DNA from: Streptococcus pneumoniae
GTDB lineage: Bacteria; Bacillota; Bacilli; Lactobacillales; Streptococcaceae
Direction of reading: 5' to 3'
NCBI RefSeq assembly: GCF_001347015.1
Contig: NZ_CFGI01000005.1
Location: forward strand, 122,979 to 186,978
DNA: 64,000 nt
The notes beneath the pieces are model-generated. The model was not told the DNA's origin and searched no databases. It saw only the letters and a list, made by a program, of their open reading frames with translations. The position numbers were made by a program, and so were the translations under genes. Positions 9,753 to 19,481 of this stretch are shown here, one piece after another (within the stretch, counting starts at the first letter, position 1; each line of letters starts with the position of its first letter).

Positions 9753-9793
9753 ATATGGTATAGACCAATTTTTGTCAAGTGAAAACGATTTAA
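9753..9793 (-). promoter_or_regulatory. NagR (dre-like) operator and possible cre site upstream of nagB
   Basis: The palindrome TGGTATAGACCA at 9756-9767 (half-sites TGGT and ACCA around a TA core) matches the known dre operator of NagR/YvoA-type GntR repressors. A weaker cre-like TGAAAACGATTTAA follows at 9780-9793. A NagR-like regulator is encoded at 21185-21883 in this window. Confidence 0.65.
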
Positions 9794-9825
9794 TTTCTAA
9801 AAAAAGAGCGACTATACTTGAAACA

Positions 9826-9834
9826 TGTTATAAT
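9826..9834 (+). promoter_or_regulatory. extended -10 promoter of queA
   Basis: TGTTATAAT at 9826-9834 (TG one base before TATAAT) precedes the queA start at 9871 by about 36 bp. No convincing -35 box is seen. Confidence 0.6.
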
Positions 9835-9870
9835 GGATAGGATTAGAACTTAGAAAGAATGAACAAATAT

Positions 9871-10899
9871 ATGAATACAGCTGATTTTGACTTCCACTTA
9901 CCCGAGGAATTGATTGCCCAAACGCCCCTTGAAAAACGAGATTCCTCTAAACTCCTCATCGTCAACCGTGAGACGGGAGAAATGCAGGACAAACACTTCC
10001 ACTCTATTATTGATATGCTGGAACCTGGTGATGCCCTTGTCATGAACGACACCCGCGTTCTCCCTGCCCGACTCTATGGTCAAAAGGAAGAAACTGGAGG
10101 CCATGTGGAACTTCTCCTGCTCAAAAATACTGCTGGAGACGAGTGGGAAGTTCTGGCAAAACCTGCCAAACGCCTCAAGGTCGGTACTCGTGTCAGCTTT
10201 GGTGATGGTCGTCTCAGCGCTGTCGTTACGGAAGAATTGACCCACGGGGGCCGCATTGTCCGCTTTGAATACCAAGGAATTTTCCTAGAAGTTTTGGAAA
10301 GTCTGGGAGAAATGCCATTACCACCTTATATCCATGAAAAACTGGATGACCGTGAACGCTATCAAACCGTTTACGCCAAGGAAAGTGGCTCTGCTGCAGC
10401 ACCTACTGCTGGTCTTCACTTCACCAAAGAACTGCTGGCAGAAATCCAAGCTAAAGGAGTTCATCTAGTCTATCTGACTCTTCATGTCGGACTCGGAACC
10501 TTTAGACCCGTTTCAGTTGACAATCTGGACGAACATGAAATGCACTCAGAATTCTACCAACTTTCTGAGGAAGCGGCTGCCACTCTTCGCTCTGTTAAGG
10601 AAAATGGTGGTCGCGTCATCGCTGTCGGAACCACTTCTATCCGCACTTTGGAGACTATTGGTTCCAAGTTTGATGGGCAAATCCAAGCAGATTCTGGCTG
10701 GACCAATATCTTTATCAAACCTGGCTATGAATGGAAGGTTGTAGATGCCTTCTCAACCAACTTCCACCTGCCAAAATCAACTCTGGTCATGTTGGTTTCT
10801 GCCTTTGCAGGCCGCGAATTAGTCTTAGATGCCTACCACCATGCCATCCAAGAACACTACCGCTTCTTTAGTTTTGGCGATGCCATGTTTATTTATTGA
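9871..10899 (+). CDS. queA: S-adenosylmethionine:tRNA ribosyltransferase-isomerase
   Basis: QueA transfers and isomerises the ribosyl part of SAM onto 7-aminomethyl-7-deazaguanine at tRNA position 34, giving epoxyqueuosine. Hallmarks are [19 protein letters not shown] near the N-terminus, the [13 protein letters not shown] motif, [10 protein letters not shown], and [12 protein letters not shown] chose the ATG at 9871 (342 aa, MNTADFDF), the usual start; an in-frame ATG lies 12 bp upstream. It is divergent from nagB, with about 150 bp between them that holds both promoters. Confidence 0.97.
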   Translation: MNTADFDFHLPEELIAQTPLEKRDSSKLLIVNRETGEMQDKHFHSIIDMLEPGDALVMNDTRVLPARLYGQKEETGGHVELLLLKNTAGDEWEVLAKPAKRLKVGTRVSFGDGRLSAVVTEELTHGGRIVRFEYQGIFLEVLESLGEMPLPPYIHEKLDDRERYQTVYAKESGSAAAPTAGLHFTKELLAEIQAKGVHLVYLTLHVGLGTFRPVSVDNLDEHEMHSEFYQLSEEAAATLRSVKENGGRVIAVGTTSIRTLETIGSKFDGQIQADSGWTNIFIKPGYEWKVVDAFSTNFHLPKSTLVMLVSAFAGRELVLDAYHHAIQEHYRFFSFGDAMFIY

Positions 10900-11233
10900 G
10901 CAAGAATTTCTCTAAATCTTCTAATACCAATAAATCGCTAAGACATTATTTCAAAGAACATCTACAATTGAAACTCTAGCTAGCTGTAGAGGACGCCTAG
11001 TACATTGAAATTAAAATGCCTCCCCCTAGCTTCGAAAATATTGCCATATATTGCGTTGACTCTCCAAATTGATTCATCTATATTTTCTTCGCTGTTTGTA
11101 AATCAAAATGCAAGACACATGAGTAGCACCATATTTGTTACTCTTATCCGTCCTCTCAAGAGACTATTATGAGTTGTTTCAGAATCATTCACTACTTTGA
11201 CCCTGACTCTCCTTAGTCTCAAAATCAAAGACT

Positions 11234-11386
11234 TATACTCTTCAAAAATCTCTTCAAACTACGTCAACGTCACCTTGGATTATATATGTGACTGACTTCG
11301 TCAGTTCTATCTACAACCTCAAAGCAGTGCGTTGAGCAACCTGCTGCTAGTTTCCTAGTTTGCTCCTTGATTTTCATTGAGTATTA
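11234..11386. repeat. BOX element (A-B-C)
   Basis: The element runs from TATACTCTTCAAAAATCTCT (boxA) through one boxB (GACTTCGTCAGTTCTATCTA) to the boxC end TTTCATTGAGTATTA. It occupies much of the 640-bp gap between queA and the choline-binding protein. The gap to its left (10900-11233) shows no gene, only a TAGTACATTGAA string resembling RUP ends. Confidence 0.88.
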
Positions 11387-11389
11387 AAC

Positions 11390-11446
11390 AAAAAGTGAAC
11401 AAACCTGAATTCTAATGTACAGAAGACTAGGCTTGTTCACTTTTTT
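11390..11446. terminator. bidirectional terminator between queA and the choline-binding protein
   Basis: An AAAAGTGAACAA arm and a TTGTTCACTTTTTT arm pair around a loop of about 28 nt. A and T runs flank both sides, so it could stop transcripts from both converging genes. Confidence 0.65.
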
Positions 11447-11539
11447 ATAGTCGCTATAAGATGAGCTTATCTATAGCTTTTTATACATAATTATATATTC
11501 AGACACACTATTATCAATTGTATCGCAGGGAGGAATCTA

Positions 11540-13987
11540 TTAACTCACCCATTCACCATTATCATTGACTCTATAGCCATCTATACTTGTATTGACCGCT
11601 AGCTCACCCGATGCATTTACATAATACCATTTACTACCAACTTGGAACCATTGATTAGCTTTCATAGAACCGTTGCTGTTGAGGTAGTACCATGAACCAT
11701 TATTTTGTAGCCAACCTGTCTCCATGGAACCATTATCGTTTAGATAGTACCATGAACCATTCACTTGTACCCAACCTGTTGCCATGGAACCATTAGAGTT
11801 GAGGTAGTACCATGAACCATTCACTTGTACCCAACCCGTTGCCATGGAACCGTTAGAGTTGAGGTAGTACCATGAACCATTCACTTGTACCCAACCTGTT
11901 GCCATGGAACCATCAGTATTATAAAAATACCACATACCATTTTCTTGTTTCCAGCCTGTTGGCGCAACTGGTTTAGCTGGTTCTACTGCTGCATCTGTTC
12001 CTTGGTTAGATGTAACAGATACAGGATACGAAGGAATAGATGATTCCTCAGGAACAACAACTTTTTCAGGTTCTCTCGTCCCTCTCCTTATACGTCTTTT
12101 TACCATCTCTTTAGTAATTTGACGAGAAGTAGTTTCTTCAATTGTTCCATCACGTTCATCTACAGTATAAATTGTAGTAAGCGTAATTTCACCAATTTCT
12201 CCTGCTTCTTCTACTTCTTGACCTTTATCAAGAGTTGGATCATCGAGATATTCTGTTTCAATTGGAATTACTTGGACAAGAACTTGGGGCTTGGTTCCTT
12301 TTTTAACAACTCTTGTTTGAGAGTCTTCTTTTTGACTTAAAATACTCTCAGTTACTTGTCCACTCTTTCCATCTACATCATAAGTTATCGTTGTAACTGT
12401 TTTCCCATTCTTTCCTAGAGTAATCTCTTGCTCCTGTCCTGCAGAAAGGTCATTGTCTGCTTCATATTTAGTAGTAAATGGAACAAGAACTTCTTCAACC
12501 TTGCTCTTGGCAGGAACTTTGATAACTGTGTCTGTCGGTTCTTTTCTGTCTACAGTAACCTTTTCTGTGACCTTACCAGTATCTGGATTAACATCATAGG
12601 TTCTTGTCGTGGTTACATAGCCATCCTCTCCGTCAACCATCTCAATAGAAGCTCCTCGGTCTCTACTCTCATCTTTTTCATAACGGATAACACTTGTAGG
12701 AAGGACTTTACGCTCAACCTTACTTTTGGCTGGAACTTTGATAACTGTCTCTGTCGGTTCTTTTCTGTCTACAGTAACCTTTTCTGTGACCTTTCCAGTA
12801 TCTGGATTAACATCATAGGTTCTTGTCGTGGTTACATAGCCATCCTCTCCGTCAGTTGTAATAGGATTTTCACTACGATCTTTTGTTTCATCTTTTTCAA
12901 AACGGATGACACTTGTAGGCAGAACTTTACGCTCAACCTTACTTTTAGCTGGAACTTTGATAACTGTGTCTGTCGGTTCTTTTCTGTCTACAGTAACCTT
13001 TTCGGTAACATGACCATTCTCTGTATTAACATCGTAGGTCCTTGTCGTGGTTACATAGCCATCCTCTCCGTCAATTGTAACAGGATTTTCACTACGGTCT
13101 TTTGTTTCATCTTTTTCAAAACGGATGACACTTGTAGGCAGAACTTCACGCTCAACCTTGCTTTTAGCTGGAACTTTGATAACTGTATCCGTGGCTTCTT
13201 TTTTCTCTATAGTAACATTTTCGGTAACATGACCAGTTTCTGGATTGACATCGTAGGTCGTCGTCGTGATTACATAGCCATCCTCTCCGTCAATTGTAAC
13301 AGGATTTTCACTACGAGCTTTACTTTCATCTTTTTCAAAACGGATATTTGTACTTTTTTCGGTGATGCGTTTTTCTACCTTATCTTTAGCTGCAACTTTA
13401 TAGATAATATCCTTTGATTCTTTTTCAATGGTAGATGTTGTTTCTCTAATTGTTACTTCACCTGTTTTATCATTTACATCATATGTTGTAGTGATTTTTC
13501 TAAGTCCATCTTCTCCATCACTTTCTGTTAAAACATTACTTCCAACAGGACGAGTGTCATCTTTTATATATCTAATAGTAGAGTTAATCGTTTCGGTAAC
13601 TACAGTAGGCTTTGTTCCCACTTTTATTATTTCTGTTTGAGGTTGAAGAATAACAACGTCAGATTTCTCGCTGACTAACTGTAAAGTTGTAGACGAATAT
13701 GTTTTTACGGTAGCTTTTATTCCTTTTTTACCAGGTGTTTTTGTTTCTTTCGTTCCTTTAGGAAGATTGTCATCTCTTTCGTATATTGTTTCATAGGGGA
13801 TATCTTTTCGGTTATCTTGGGTTTCAAAAGTATCCTCCAATTCACTGGTCACATCTGCCCCATCAGCATGAACAAAACTTGTATTCAGGATTCCTCCTAA
13901 AAATAAAGTTAGCCCGACCATCACAGAACTCAAAATCCTTCCGAGTTTACGTAATGCATAGCGCTTATTGGTATTAAATTTTTCCAT
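11540..13987 (-). CDS. secreted choline-binding protein with G5-like repeats
   Basis: This is an 815-residue protein. GGAGG lies 6 bp before the ATG. Residues 1-41 form a signal peptide (RKLGRILSSVMVGLTLFLGG, cleavage near VHADG). From about 60 to 640 there are about eight modules of 73-77 residues of G5 type, each with a VIRFEKDE...DGEDGYVTTTRTYDVNP...VKVPAKSKVE pattern; the central ones are nearly identical. A short linker leads to six or seven choline-binding repeats (GWVQVNGSWYYLNSNGSMAT) that dock on phosphocholine of teichoic acids, so the protein is held on the surface without LPXTG. G5 domains are linked to cell-wall sugar or zinc-dependent adhesion. From memory, pneumococcus TIGR4 has a degenerate choline-binding gene at this place; here the gene is intact. 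The ligand is unknown. Confidence 0.88.
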   Translation of the reverse strand: MEKFNTNKRYALRKLGRILSSVMVGLTLFLGGILNTSFVHADGADVTSELEDTFETQDNRKDIPYETIYERDDNLPKGTKETKTPGKKGIKATVKTYSSTTLQLVSEKSDVVILQPQTEIIKVGTKPTVVTETINSTIRYIKDDTRPVGSNVLTESDGEDGLRKITTTYDVNDKTGEVTIRETTSTIEKESKDIIYKVAAKDKVEKRITEKSTNIRFEKDESKARSENPVTIDGEDGYVITTTTYDVNPETGHVTENVTIEKKEATDTVIKVPAKSKVEREVLPTSVIRFEKDETKDRSENPVTIDGEDGYVTTTRTYDVNTENGHVTEKVTVDRKEPTDTVIKVPAKSKVERKVLPTSVIRFEKDETKDRSENPITTDGEDGYVTTTRTYDVNPDTGKVTEKVTVDRKEPTETVIKVPAKSKVERKVLPTSVIRYEKDESRDRGASIEMVDGEDGYVTTTRTYDVNPDTGKVTEKVTVDRKEPTDTVIKVPAKSKVEEVLVPFTTKYEADNDLSAGQEQEITLGKNGKTVTTITYDVDGKSGQVTESILSQKEDSQTRVVKKGTKPQVLVQVIPIETEYLDDPTLDKGQEVEEAGEIGEITLTTIYTVDERDGTIEETTSRQITKEMVKRRIRRGTREPEKVVVPEESSIPSYPVSVTSNQGTDAAVEPAKPVAPTGWKQENGMWYFYNTDGSMATGWVQVNGSWYYLNSNGSMATGWVQVNGSWYYLNSNGSMATGWVQVNGSWYYLNDNGSMETGWLQNNGSWYYLNSNGSMKANQWFQVGSKWYYVNASGELAVNTSIDGYRVNDNGEWVS
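12484..13390 (-). repeat. 219-bp tandem repeats in the choline-binding protein gene
   Basis: Near-identical DNA units recur with a 219-bp (73-codon) period; the segment CGGATGACACTTGTAGG and its variants begins at about 12684, 12903 and 13122. High identity at the DNA level implies recent duplication or gene conversion and possible copy-number variation. Confidence 0.85.
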
Positions 13988-14605
13988 TACATCCTCCTTC
14001 TAAAAGTTACTACTTCTAGTATAGCATCTTTTCTGGCAAATGTTAAACAATATGTTTTGTATATTAAATAAACCTAGAATGATATATTGATTATTGAACT
14101 AACACTTTAACTATATCGTAATCAATCTCATATATAGAAGATTGCAGACATCTTATCTAAATACATGCTAATATATTTAGATACAAGCATTCCAACTTGG
14201 TAATTTTCACTCATCTTTCATCATTCTTTATACAACTATGCAGTAGCAATCGAATAGTTTGCTCATCAGAATGAGACTATTTTAATGTTAGATATTTTGA
14301 TAGAAAAACATAAATAAAATTGGTGGAATTTAATTCCCTAACTCGATAGAGGATTCTATTTTAAATTTAACAACAGCTAGGATTACACTATAAAAAACAT
14401 ATTAGCACCTGTTCAGCTTGATTAGCCCCTCTTAGTTACAAGATTAAAGCGATTTTTTAACTAATACTAAACAAGATTAAAGAAGGAACTAGAACATCTG
14501 TCTTATACTAATCAACATACTATTTTAAAGTTGCAAATAAACTTAGGATGCCCATTATTATATTTACAATAAATAGTTGACTTCGATGGAAGCAGAAAAT
14601 AGAAT
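13988..14605. other. 618-bp intergenic region with a long inverted repeat
   Basis: I see no gene here. The region is AT-rich. TATCTAAATA at 14154-14163 pairs perfectly with TATTTAGATA at 14174-14183 (10-bp arms, 10-bp spacer), about 170-195 bp upstream of the choline-binding protein start. It could be an operator. No insertion sequence is recognised. Confidence 0.5.
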
Positions 14606-15157
14606 TCAACATTCTTCCCTACTTATCTGATAATAAATAAGATCCGCAAGATAGCCTTTTCTCTCTACACCATTAACAATGGTTTGTAGATAGGACATTC
14701 CAGCCTTTTCCATGACACGACCTGAAGCTGAGTTGAGACTGGCATATCGAGCTTTGACTTTTTGAAAGCCTACTTGAGTAAAACAAAAGTCCAAGACAGC
14801 TTTTAAGGCCTCTGTCATAAGACCACGACCCCAATAGTTTTTTCCTAAAACATAGCCAATTTCACAAGAAGAATCGTTCTCATCTATTGCAACGATGCTG
14901 ATATCTCCTATCACTTGTTCTGGGTTCTCTTTGAGACAAATGGCCCATTTGTAATAGTTAGGATTGGTATAGGAGGCAACCCAATTTCGAATGGAGTTTC
15001 GAGTGACCTCGACATCAGGATGGGGATCCCAAGTGACGTAGGTTAGATTCTCAGCAGACGAAGCCCAATTTTGAAACATAGCTTCTGCATCACTCTCCAC
15101 AAATCTTCTCAAGATCAAACGGTCTGTCTGTAATGTTTGCATACCGATAGCTTTCAT
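14606..15157 (-). CDS. GNAT-family N-acetyltransferase (RimJ/RimL-like)
   Basis: This is a 183-residue protein. It opens with LQTDRLILRRF, the typical start of the ribosomal-protein-acetyltransferase-like subgroup, and has the acetyl-CoA loop in the CEIGYVLGKNYWGRGLMTEA segment (Q/RxxGxG/A-like). The ending has KVKARYASLNSASGRVMEKA, which is also typical. A GAGG site lies about 8 bp upstream of the ATG at 15157. The substrate cannot be told from sequence. It follows nadE at a distance of 105 bp and may be expressed separately. Confidence 0.88.
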   Translation of the reverse strand: MKAIGMQTLQTDRLILRRFVESDAEAMFQNWASSAENLTYVTWDPHPDVEVTRNSIRNWVASYTNPNYYKWAICLKENPEQVIGDISIVAIDENDSSCEIGYVLGKNYWGRGLMTEALKAVLDFCFTQVGFQKVKARYASLNSASGRVMEKAGMSYLQTIVNGVERKGYLADLIYYQISREEC

Positions 15158-15262
15158 GATGTTACCTCACTTTCTGATATATGATTTCTATTCAATCTCC
15201 ATTGAAATTTGTTTTGCTTTTGAATTTCAAGGTAATACGCTAAAAAGGCCCACTGGAGGTTC

Positions 15263-16087
15263 TCACTCCCAAAAGTCATCAAATATGGTGATTGGTAGGT
15301 GGCGTTTGTGTTGGCCTTTATGCCACCAGTTTTCGATTCTTGCTTGAGCTTCTGGGCTGATTGTTTTGCCTTCTAGGTAGTCGTCAATCTCTTCATAAGT
15401 GACTCCGAGGGCCACTTCGTCAGCCAAGCCTGGTTTGTCTTCTTCCAGGTCTGCTGTTGGGATTTTTTCATAAAGGGCTGGGTCTGCACCAAGTTCCTTC
15501 AAGAGTTGTTTTCCTTGACGCTTATTGAGTCGGTAAAGAGGGAGAATATCCGCACCACCGTCACCAAACTTGGTAAAGAAACCTGTGATATTTTCCGCGG
15601 CGTGGTCTGTTCCAATGACCGCTCCGCTATGGGAACCAGCAAGGGCATACTGAGCAATCATACGGCAACGTGCCTTGATATTGCCCTTGTTAAAATCTGA
15701 AACAGGACTACCTGTCGCTTCAACTGCTGCCGTCATGGCGTCAGCTGATTCCTTGATATTCACAACCAAGCTGACATCTGGCTGGATGAAGGCTAAGGCT
15801 TTTTGAGCATCTGCTTCATCAGCTTGCACTCCATAAGGCAGACGGACAGCGATAAATTTGTAGCTATCATCGCCCGTTTCAGCTCGCAGTTCTTCCATAG
15901 CTAATTGGGCCAATCGCCCTGCCAAGGTTGAGTCCTGTCCCCCAGAAATCCCTAGTACAAAGGTCTTAAGAAAGGGATGTTTTTTCAGGTATCTTTTTAA
16001 GAAATCAATGGAACGACGGATTTCTTCCTGAGCATCAATCACTTGTTTCACGCCCAGTTCTTGCATAATCGTTTCTTGCAAACTCAT
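15263..16087 (-). CDS. nadE: ammonia-dependent NAD+ synthetase
   Basis: NadE amidates nicotinic acid adenine dinucleotide to NAD+ using ATP and ammonia. The 274-aa protein has the PP-loop [18 protein letters not shown] near residue 46, [21 protein letters not shown], and [14 protein letters not shown], all diagnostic. There is no glutaminase domain, so it uses free ammonia. Its ATG overlaps the pncB stop by 4 bp. Together they form a two-gene nicotinate-to-NAD salvage operon. Confidence 0.98.
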   Translation of the reverse strand: MSLQETIMQELGVKQVIDAQEEIRRSIDFLKRYLKKHPFLKTFVLGISGGQDSTLAGRLAQLAMEELRAETGDDSYKFIAVRLPYGVQADEADAQKALAFIQPDVSLVVNIKESADAMTAAVEATGSPVSDFNKGNIKARCRMIAQYALAGSHSGAVIGTDHAAENITGFFTKFGDGGADILPLYRLNKRQGKQLLKELGADPALYEKIPTADLEEDKPGLADEVALGVTYEEIDDYLEGKTISPEAQARIENWWHKGQHKRHLPITIFDDFWE

Positions 16088-17544
16088 TCTTCTTCTCCTT
16101 CACCAAGGGCTTCCTTACGCATTTTGTCAATCAAGTCCATCTTGTCTTGCCATACATCACGCGCCAAATCCACTGGATAATGCTGTGGATTGAGCACGCG
16201 CTTGTACTCATCCCACAACTTGTCAAATTCCTTACGGGCATAAGCCTGAATCTCAGTCAAGCTAGGCAGGTTGTAAATCAATTTCCCATCTTTGAAGATA
16301 TCCACTAAGAGAGGAACGGCGTCAAAATTACGAACGGTTTTCTTGATGTATGTATAAGTCGGATGGAACATCTTGATTTCTGTCATGCTGGCAACATCCA
16401 CACCGTCATAAGTGATGTAGTCACCTTCTGACTTGCCTTTTTCACGACTGGTAATGCGCCACACCTGCTTCTTACCTGGCGTAGACACTTTTTCAGCATT
16501 ATTTGACAGCTTGATGGTATTGCGCATGTTCCCATTTTCATCTTCAATGGCAACAATCTTATAGACTGCCCCAAGAGCTGGCTGGTCATAGGCTGTAATC
16601 AGCTTGGTTCCCACACCCCAAACATCAATCTTGGCCTTTTGCATCTTGAGGTTGAGGATAGTATTTTCATCTAGGTCATTTGAAGCATAAATCTTAGCCT
16701 CTGTAAAGCCAGCTTCGTCCAATTGCTGACGGACTTTCTTGGAAATGTAGGCAATATCCCCAGAGTCAATCCGCACACCCATAAAGTTAATCTTATCACC
16801 CAACTCACGCGCCACCTGAATGGCAGCTGGTACACCGATGCGAAGGGTGTCATAGGTATCCACAAGAAAGACGCAATTTTTGTGGGTTGCAGCGTAAGCC
16901 TTGAAAGCTTCATAGTCATTGCCATAAACCTGCACCAAGGAATGTGCATGGGTTCCCAAAACAGGAATGTCAAAAAGCTTACCAGCACGCACATTGCTAG
17001 TTCCATTGGCGCCACCAATCACCGCTGCGCGTGTTCCCCAGATAGCCGCATCCATTTCTTGCGCCCGACGTGTCCCAAACTCCATCAAGGGTTCATCTTC
17101 AATGACTGAACGAATACGAGCTGCCTTGGTCGCCACCAAGGTCTGGTAGTTGACGATGTTCAAAAGGGCCGTTTCAACCAACTGACATTGAGCTAGAGGG
17201 CCTTCCACCTGCACAATCGGTTCATTAGCAAAGACCAAGTCCCCTTCTTGGGCAGAACGAACGGTCAACTCCAACTTGAAATTGCGGAGATAGTCCAAGA
17301 ATGCTCCACGATATCCTAGCGACTCCAAATAGGCAATATCACTATCTGAAAAACGCAGGTCTTCAAGATAACTCACAATTCTTTCCAAACCAGCAAAAAC
17401 CGCATAGCCATTCTTAAAAGGCTGTTGGCGGAAATACACCTCAAAGACCGCCTTCTTATTGTGAATTCCTTGGTCAAAGTAAACCTGCATCATGTTGATC
17501 TGGTACAAGTCCGTGTGCAATGTCAAACTATCATCTGGATACAT
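16084..17544 (-). CDS. pncB: nicotinate phosphoribosyltransferase
   Basis: PncB makes nicotinate mononucleotide from nicotinate and PRPP, the entry to NAD salvage. The 486-aa protein has the N-terminal [40 protein letters not shown] with the catalytic histidine region, and [11 protein letters not shown], all family hallmarks. It is translationally coupled to nadE by a 4-bp overlap. An AGGA site precedes the ATG. Streptococci generally depend on exogenous niacin, which fits this pair being the main route to NAD. Confidence 0.97.
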   Translation of the reverse strand: MYPDDSLTLHTDLYQINMMQVYFDQGIHNKKAVFEVYFRQQPFKNGYAVFAGLERIVSYLEDLRFSDSDIAYLESLGYRGAFLDYLRNFKLELTVRSAQEGDLVFANEPIVQVEGPLAQCQLVETALLNIVNYQTLVATKAARIRSVIEDEPLMEFGTRRAQEMDAAIWGTRAAVIGGANGTSNVRAGKLFDIPVLGTHAHSLVQVYGNDYEAFKAYAATHKNCVFLVDTYDTLRIGVPAAIQVARELGDKINFMGVRIDSGDIAYISKKVRQQLDEAGFTEAKIYASNDLDENTILNLKMQKAKIDVWGVGTKLITAYDQPALGAVYKIVAIEDENGNMRNTIKLSNNAEKVSTPGKKQVWRITSREKGKSEGDYITYDGVDVASMTEIKMFHPTYTYIKKTVRNFDAVPLLVDIFKDGKLIYNLPSLTEIQAYARKEFDKLWDEYKRVLNPQHYPVDLARDVWQDKMDLIDKMRKEALGEGEEE

Positions 17545-17618
17545 ACTTTTCCTACTTCCTTAGCTAGAAACCCATGAAAATTTTCAAGAACTTTCATGTA
17601 TTCCAATAAATTAGTACT

Positions 17619-17627
17619 ATTATATCA
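17619..17627 (-). promoter_or_regulatory. extended -10 promoter of pncB-nadE
   Basis: On the minus strand TGATATAAT lies about 75 bp before the pncB ATG. The -35 region is weak. Confidence 0.6.
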
Positions 17628-17696
17628 CATTTTAGCTGGATTGAGAAAAGAGTAACAAGCTATTCACCACTCTCGACTCCATACTTTATCACTTAA

Positions 17697-17745
17697 AAAA
17701 TAAAAAAGGACAGCTAATCCCTTGCACATCAAAGGATTTCGCCAT
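17697..17745 (-). terminator. probable terminator of the U32 peptidase gene
   Basis: On the minus strand AATCCTTT and AAGGGATT pair around a 7-nt loop, followed after 8 nt by TTTTTTATTTTTT. The rest of the 17545-17810 gap holds only the pncB promoter. Confidence 0.5.
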
Positions 17746-17810
17746 TCTTTAATCTCGTTTAAGTGTTGTATATGGAGCTTTGCATAATTTTTTAAAACTA
17801 AACAACTACA

Positions 17811-19097
17811 TTAAGCACGAACTGTGACGCTGGTTCCATCTTCCTTATAGAGATTGATAAGACCTTCTTTGAGAGCTCGAACCATATCTCCTGCTTGAAC
17901 AGGTTGAGGAACTTTGATTGTCAAGAGTTCCATCGGATTTGGAGCACGGTCGATTTTATTGCCTTTAGCATCGTGCAAATCTTCGATATACGTTTCAAAA
18001 TGACGGAAACCTGGGCCATAAAACTCAACTTGGTCGCCTTCGTTAATGACATTCCGTTGACGAATGGTTGCTGTTTGTGTCGCATCATCATAAGAAACCA
18101 CTTCAGCGACAAACTTGTATTCAGGGATTTTACGGCGAGCACCAAATAACTGCTCATTTTCAGATGGTGTACCATAGTAGAAGCCTGTTGCCAATTCACG
18201 TTGGGCAACCTTCCACATCTCATCAATCAAGTCCTGCTTGATAGCTTCAAACTTCTCTGGACTTTCTAGATAAGCATCCACAGCCGCCTTGTAGCAGTTG
18301 GTTACTGTTGATACGTAGTGAATAGACTTCATACGCCCTTCAATCTTAAGACTGTCCACACCATTTTCAATCATATCTGGGATATGGTCAATCATGGACA
18401 TGTCAACAGCTGACATTGAAAATTCTTCAGGAATTTCACCTTTCAAACTCTTACGTTCTTTCCCAAATGGCATATCGTAAAGGTCGTACTTCCAACGGCA
18501 AGACTGAGAGCAACCACCACGGTTAGCATCACGCATGCTCATGTGGTTAGAAAGAGTACAACGACCAGAGTAAGAAATACACATAGCTCCATGGACAAAG
18601 GCTTCAATCTCAACGTCTGTGCGTTTGCGGATTTCAGCTAATTCTTCCATTGAAACCTCACGCGCCAAAACGACACGAGTCAAGCCCAATTCTTTCCAGA
18701 ACTCAAGAGTTTCATAGTTAGTGGCGCTGGCTTGAGTAGAGAGGTGAATTTCAAGACCCGGTGCTTCAGTCGCTGCAATCATAATCAAGGCTGGGTCAGA
18801 CACGATAACTGCTGCAATCCCGATATCACGCAGTTTACGGAACCACTCACCAGCACCAGCTTCATTTCCTTCGTGCATAACCATATTGGCAGCTACATAG
18901 ACCTTAGCTCCATACTTAGCCGCAAACTGCACGCCTTCTTCCATCTGTTCAAAGGTAAAGTTACCTGCACGGCTACGAAGACCATAGGCTTGCCCACCGA
19001 TAAAGACAGCATCTGCCCCATACTGAACAGCTACTTTTAGCTTCTCTAAAGTCCCTGCAGGCGATAAAACCTCAGGACGTTTTAATGTTTTTGTCAT
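17811..19097 (-). CDS. U32 family peptidase, tRNA uridine hydroxylation protein TrhP-like
   Basis: This is a 428-residue protein from the ATG at 19097, which has AGGAGA 5 bp upstream; an in-frame ATG 18 bp earlier lacks such a site. The start MTKTLKRPEVLSPAGTLEKL, the GADAVFIGG motif and the GGCSQSCRWKYDLYDMP cysteine cluster mark the U32 family. Bacterial relatives (YrrO/TrhP, RlhA) take part in prephenate-dependent hydroxylation of tRNA U34 or of 23S rRNA; collagenase activity is an older assignment. The conserved cysteines probably bind an iron-sulfur cluster. The paired paralogue often found upstream is not present here. Confidence 0.88.
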   Translation of the reverse strand: MTKTLKRPEVLSPAGTLEKLKVAVQYGADAVFIGGQAYGLRSRAGNFTFEQMEEGVQFAAKYGAKVYVAANMVMHEGNEAGAGEWFRKLRDIGIAAVIVSDPALIMIAATEAPGLEIHLSTQASATNYETLEFWKELGLTRVVLAREVSMEELAEIRKRTDVEIEAFVHGAMCISYSGRCTLSNHMSMRDANRGGCSQSCRWKYDLYDMPFGKERKSLKGEIPEEFSMSAVDMSMIDHIPDMIENGVDSLKIEGRMKSIHYVSTVTNCYKAAVDAYLESPEKFEAIKQDLIDEMWKVAQRELATGFYYGTPSENEQLFGARRKIPEYKFVAEVVSYDDATQTATIRQRNVINEGDQVEFYGPGFRHFETYIEDLHDAKGNKIDRAPNPMELLTIKVPQPVQAGDMVRALKEGLINLYKEDGTSVTVRA

Positions 19098-19206
19098 GAT
19101 TTCTCCTATTTGCAATATAAAAGTTTGACGTTTTTCCTTCTCATTTTATAGTAAATAAGCCATAAAATCAAGCCTAGACAGATTGTTTTGACAATTCTAA
19201 TCTTTT

Positions 19207-19348
19207 AATACTCTTCGAAAACCTCTTCAAACCAGGTCAGCTTCACCTTGGATTATATATTCGTCAGTCTTATCTACAACCTTAAAGTATTGCTTTGAGC
19301 AACCTGCGGTTAGATTCCTAGCTTGCTCTTTGATTTTTATTGAGTATA
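19207..19348. repeat. BOX element (A-B-C), partly degraded
   Basis: It runs from TAATACTCTTCGAAAACCTC to GATTTTTATTGAGTATAA. The boxB part is shortened (ATTCGTCAGTCTTATCTACA) compared with the copy at 11234. It lies between the U32 peptidase start and guaA. Confidence 0.85.
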
Positions 19349-19421
19349 AGCTTTTCATAATGACTGAAAAACAGTCGAAAATTAACCCAGTTTTAACAGG
19401 TAGTAAAAATCCAGATATAGT

Positions 19422-19447
19422 AAAAAACCAGTATCCAATGATACTGG
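19422..19447 (-). terminator. terminator of guaA
   Basis: On the minus strand CCAGTATC-ATTG-GATACTGG is followed by TTTTTT, 35 bp past the guaA stop. Confidence 0.85.
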
Positions 19448-19481
19448 CTCGTTAAACTATATAAAATTGGTCCTTGGATGA

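Noticed and set aside
12428-13417. 329-codon plus-strand ORF opposite the G5 repeats
   Set aside because: It follows the repeat period of the real minus-strand gene, is Cys/Phe/Asn-rich, and matches no family.
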